Part shown: piece after piece, positions 21,774 through 22,477 of the stretch
Numbering within the stretch: the stretch's first letter is position 1
Layout of the letters: every line of letters begins with the position of its first letter
NCBI GenBank assembly: GCA_964369845.1
Contig: CAYJFJ010000020.1
Coordinates: 1-22,477, forward strand
Source: CAKOSP01 sp964369845
Lineage (GTDB): Bacteria; Bacillota_I; Bacilli_A; RF39; UBA660
Direction: 5' to 3'
DNA length: 22,477 nt
Program-made: the position numbers and the translations under genes
The notes under the pieces: model-generated
The model's input: the letters and a program-made list of their open reading frames with translations, nothing else
Database searches by the model: none
Told to the model about the DNA's origin: nothing

Positions 21774-22477
21774 ATGATAATAAATGCGAACGCAAAGATA
21801 AGAGAAGCTATTTTATTTCCACTTATAACACCTGGTAATATTAGTGAAAATGAAGTAAGTGTTTTAGAAGTAATAAAGTTTGAAAAAGAAAGATATCAAA
21901 AAGCTTTGGAAATTTTAAAAGAGTTAAATCGTGTTGATGTAGATAGAAATTATAGTGTAGATCCAGATGGTTATACACCCATATTAATTACTGATGCAGA
22001 TGATGAATTTAAAATTAAAAGTGAACACGACCTTCTTGATTACAATCTATTCGGATTGCCTATTAACTATTTAATGAGTTATAACTATAGAAATGTAAAT
22101 GATAAAAGTAGAAAGCAAGAAAGTTTGTATAACTTTTTAAAAGGTAATGAAGAATTATATAAAAAAGCATATAATCAATTAACTGCAGATTATTTTAATA
22201 ATCAAGTTTATAAATCGTCTATGATAAGCGACTATACTTTTGCTACTGATAGACTTGCAGCTAAAATATCTTTAAATACCCCTTGTTCGGATTTTACTTT
22301 AAATTATTCATATGCTAGCGATTTGCAAAAACCTATAATTTTTACCGATGTTGCTTTAGTTAATTACTATATGAAAAAAGGTATCTGGAGAGGTTCAGAA
22401 CTTGAGCCTTTAAATCTTTCTGTATACCTTGATACTTTACCTGAAAATGTAGCTGAAGAAGTTATAAGAAGAATATA
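21774..22477 (+). CDS. Hypothetical protein, 3' partial
   Basis: The frame opens at an ATG eight bases after AGGAG and stays open for about 234 codons to the end of the window, so the C-terminus is missing. I recognise no family. The visible part has no signal peptide or membrane helix at its N-terminus (MIINANAKIREAILFPLITP). It has a Lys/Glu-rich helix near residues 30-52 and is rich in Asp, Asn and Tyr, with LIDYNLFGLPINYLMSYNY-like aromatic sequence around 88-105. No catalytic pattern is apparent. Codon use resembles its neighbours, and TGG rather than TGA is used for Trp. Confidence 0.8.
   Translation, partial: MIINANAKIREAILFPLITPGNISENEVSVLEVIKFEKERYQKALEILKELNRVDVDRNYSVDPDGYTPILITDADDEFKIKSEHDLLDYNLFGLPINYLMSYNYRNVNDKSRKQESLYNFLKGNEELYKKAYNQLTADYFNNQVYKSSMISDYTFATDRLAAKISLNTPCSDFTLNYSYASDLQKPIIFTDVALVNYYMKKGIWRGSELEPLNLSVYLDTLPENVAEEVIRRI

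Noticed and set aside
2..22477. Alternative genetic code (TGA as Trp, or AGG/CGA/CGG reassigned)
   Set aside because: Conserved Trp positions use TGG. The few AGG and CGA codons read sensibly as Arg (for example in DivIVA and the PBP), and I saw no CGG. The standard bacterial code fits.
2..22477. CRISPR arrays, tRNA or rRNA genes, insertion sequences, prophage or toxin-antitoxin modules
   Set aside because: No direct-repeat array with spacers, no recognisable tRNA or rRNA sequence, no transposase or integrase, and no terminal inverted repeats were seen by eye. A tRNA scan and covariance-model search would be decisive.

Overview
This is a chromosomal window from a very AT-rich, low-GC Gram-positive bacterium. 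The gene set (ParE/ParC, YlbD/YlbE, TmcAL, SepF, DivIVA, CdsA, a RasP/RseP-like site-2 protease, EF-P, a class B penicillin-binding protein) points to a walled member of the Bacilli, plausibly a small-genome, Mollicutes-adjacent gut lineage of the RF39/Erysipelotrichia type. The lineage is inference; no 16S or other diagnostic marker is present. Stop codons of the 22 genes whose 3' end is visible are 18 TAA, 4 TAG and no TGA. TGG is used for Trp and no gene is interrupted by TGA.

Layout. 1-1294: 3' part of a BspA/DUF285 repeat surface protein. 1409-2368: membrane-anchored, probably disordered acidic protein. 2420-7493: parE, parC, then ylbD and ylbE. 7532-9166: three-TM protein with a large, probably extracellular domain. 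9243-9884: unknown soluble protein. 9979-10458: lone type IV pilin-like protein. 10549-11436: endonuclease IV. 11427-11687 (-): small unknown protein. 11740-13686: class B PBP. 13734-14481: rpmG and efp. 14572-15427: sepF and divIVA. 15483-17312: one gene encoding a CdsA-RseP fusion. 17385-17969: two-TM unknown protein. 17972-18901 (-): UvsE. 18992-19660: DUF3800 protein. 19667-20788 (-): TmcAL. 20874-21722: MiaA. 21774-end: unknown, running off the window.

Themes. Envelope and division functions cluster in the centre (PBP, SepF, DivIVA, CdsA-RseP). Translation and tRNA modification (bL33, EF-P, TmcAL, MiaA) and DNA topology and repair (ParE/ParC, Nfo, UvsE) fill most of the rest.

The most striking non-coding signal is how compact expression units are. 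In about ten genes on both strands, a good -10 box is followed by about six bases and then directly by the Shine-Dalgarno sequence and start codon. The predicted 5' leaders are only about 9-17 nt, with the ribosome binding site at the extreme 5' end. Two further genes (PBP, DUF3800) look leaderless. Terminator T-tracts abut the next -35 box, and divergent promoters share bases. The second notable feature is the in-frame fusion of CDP-diglyceride synthase to an intramembrane site-2 protease.
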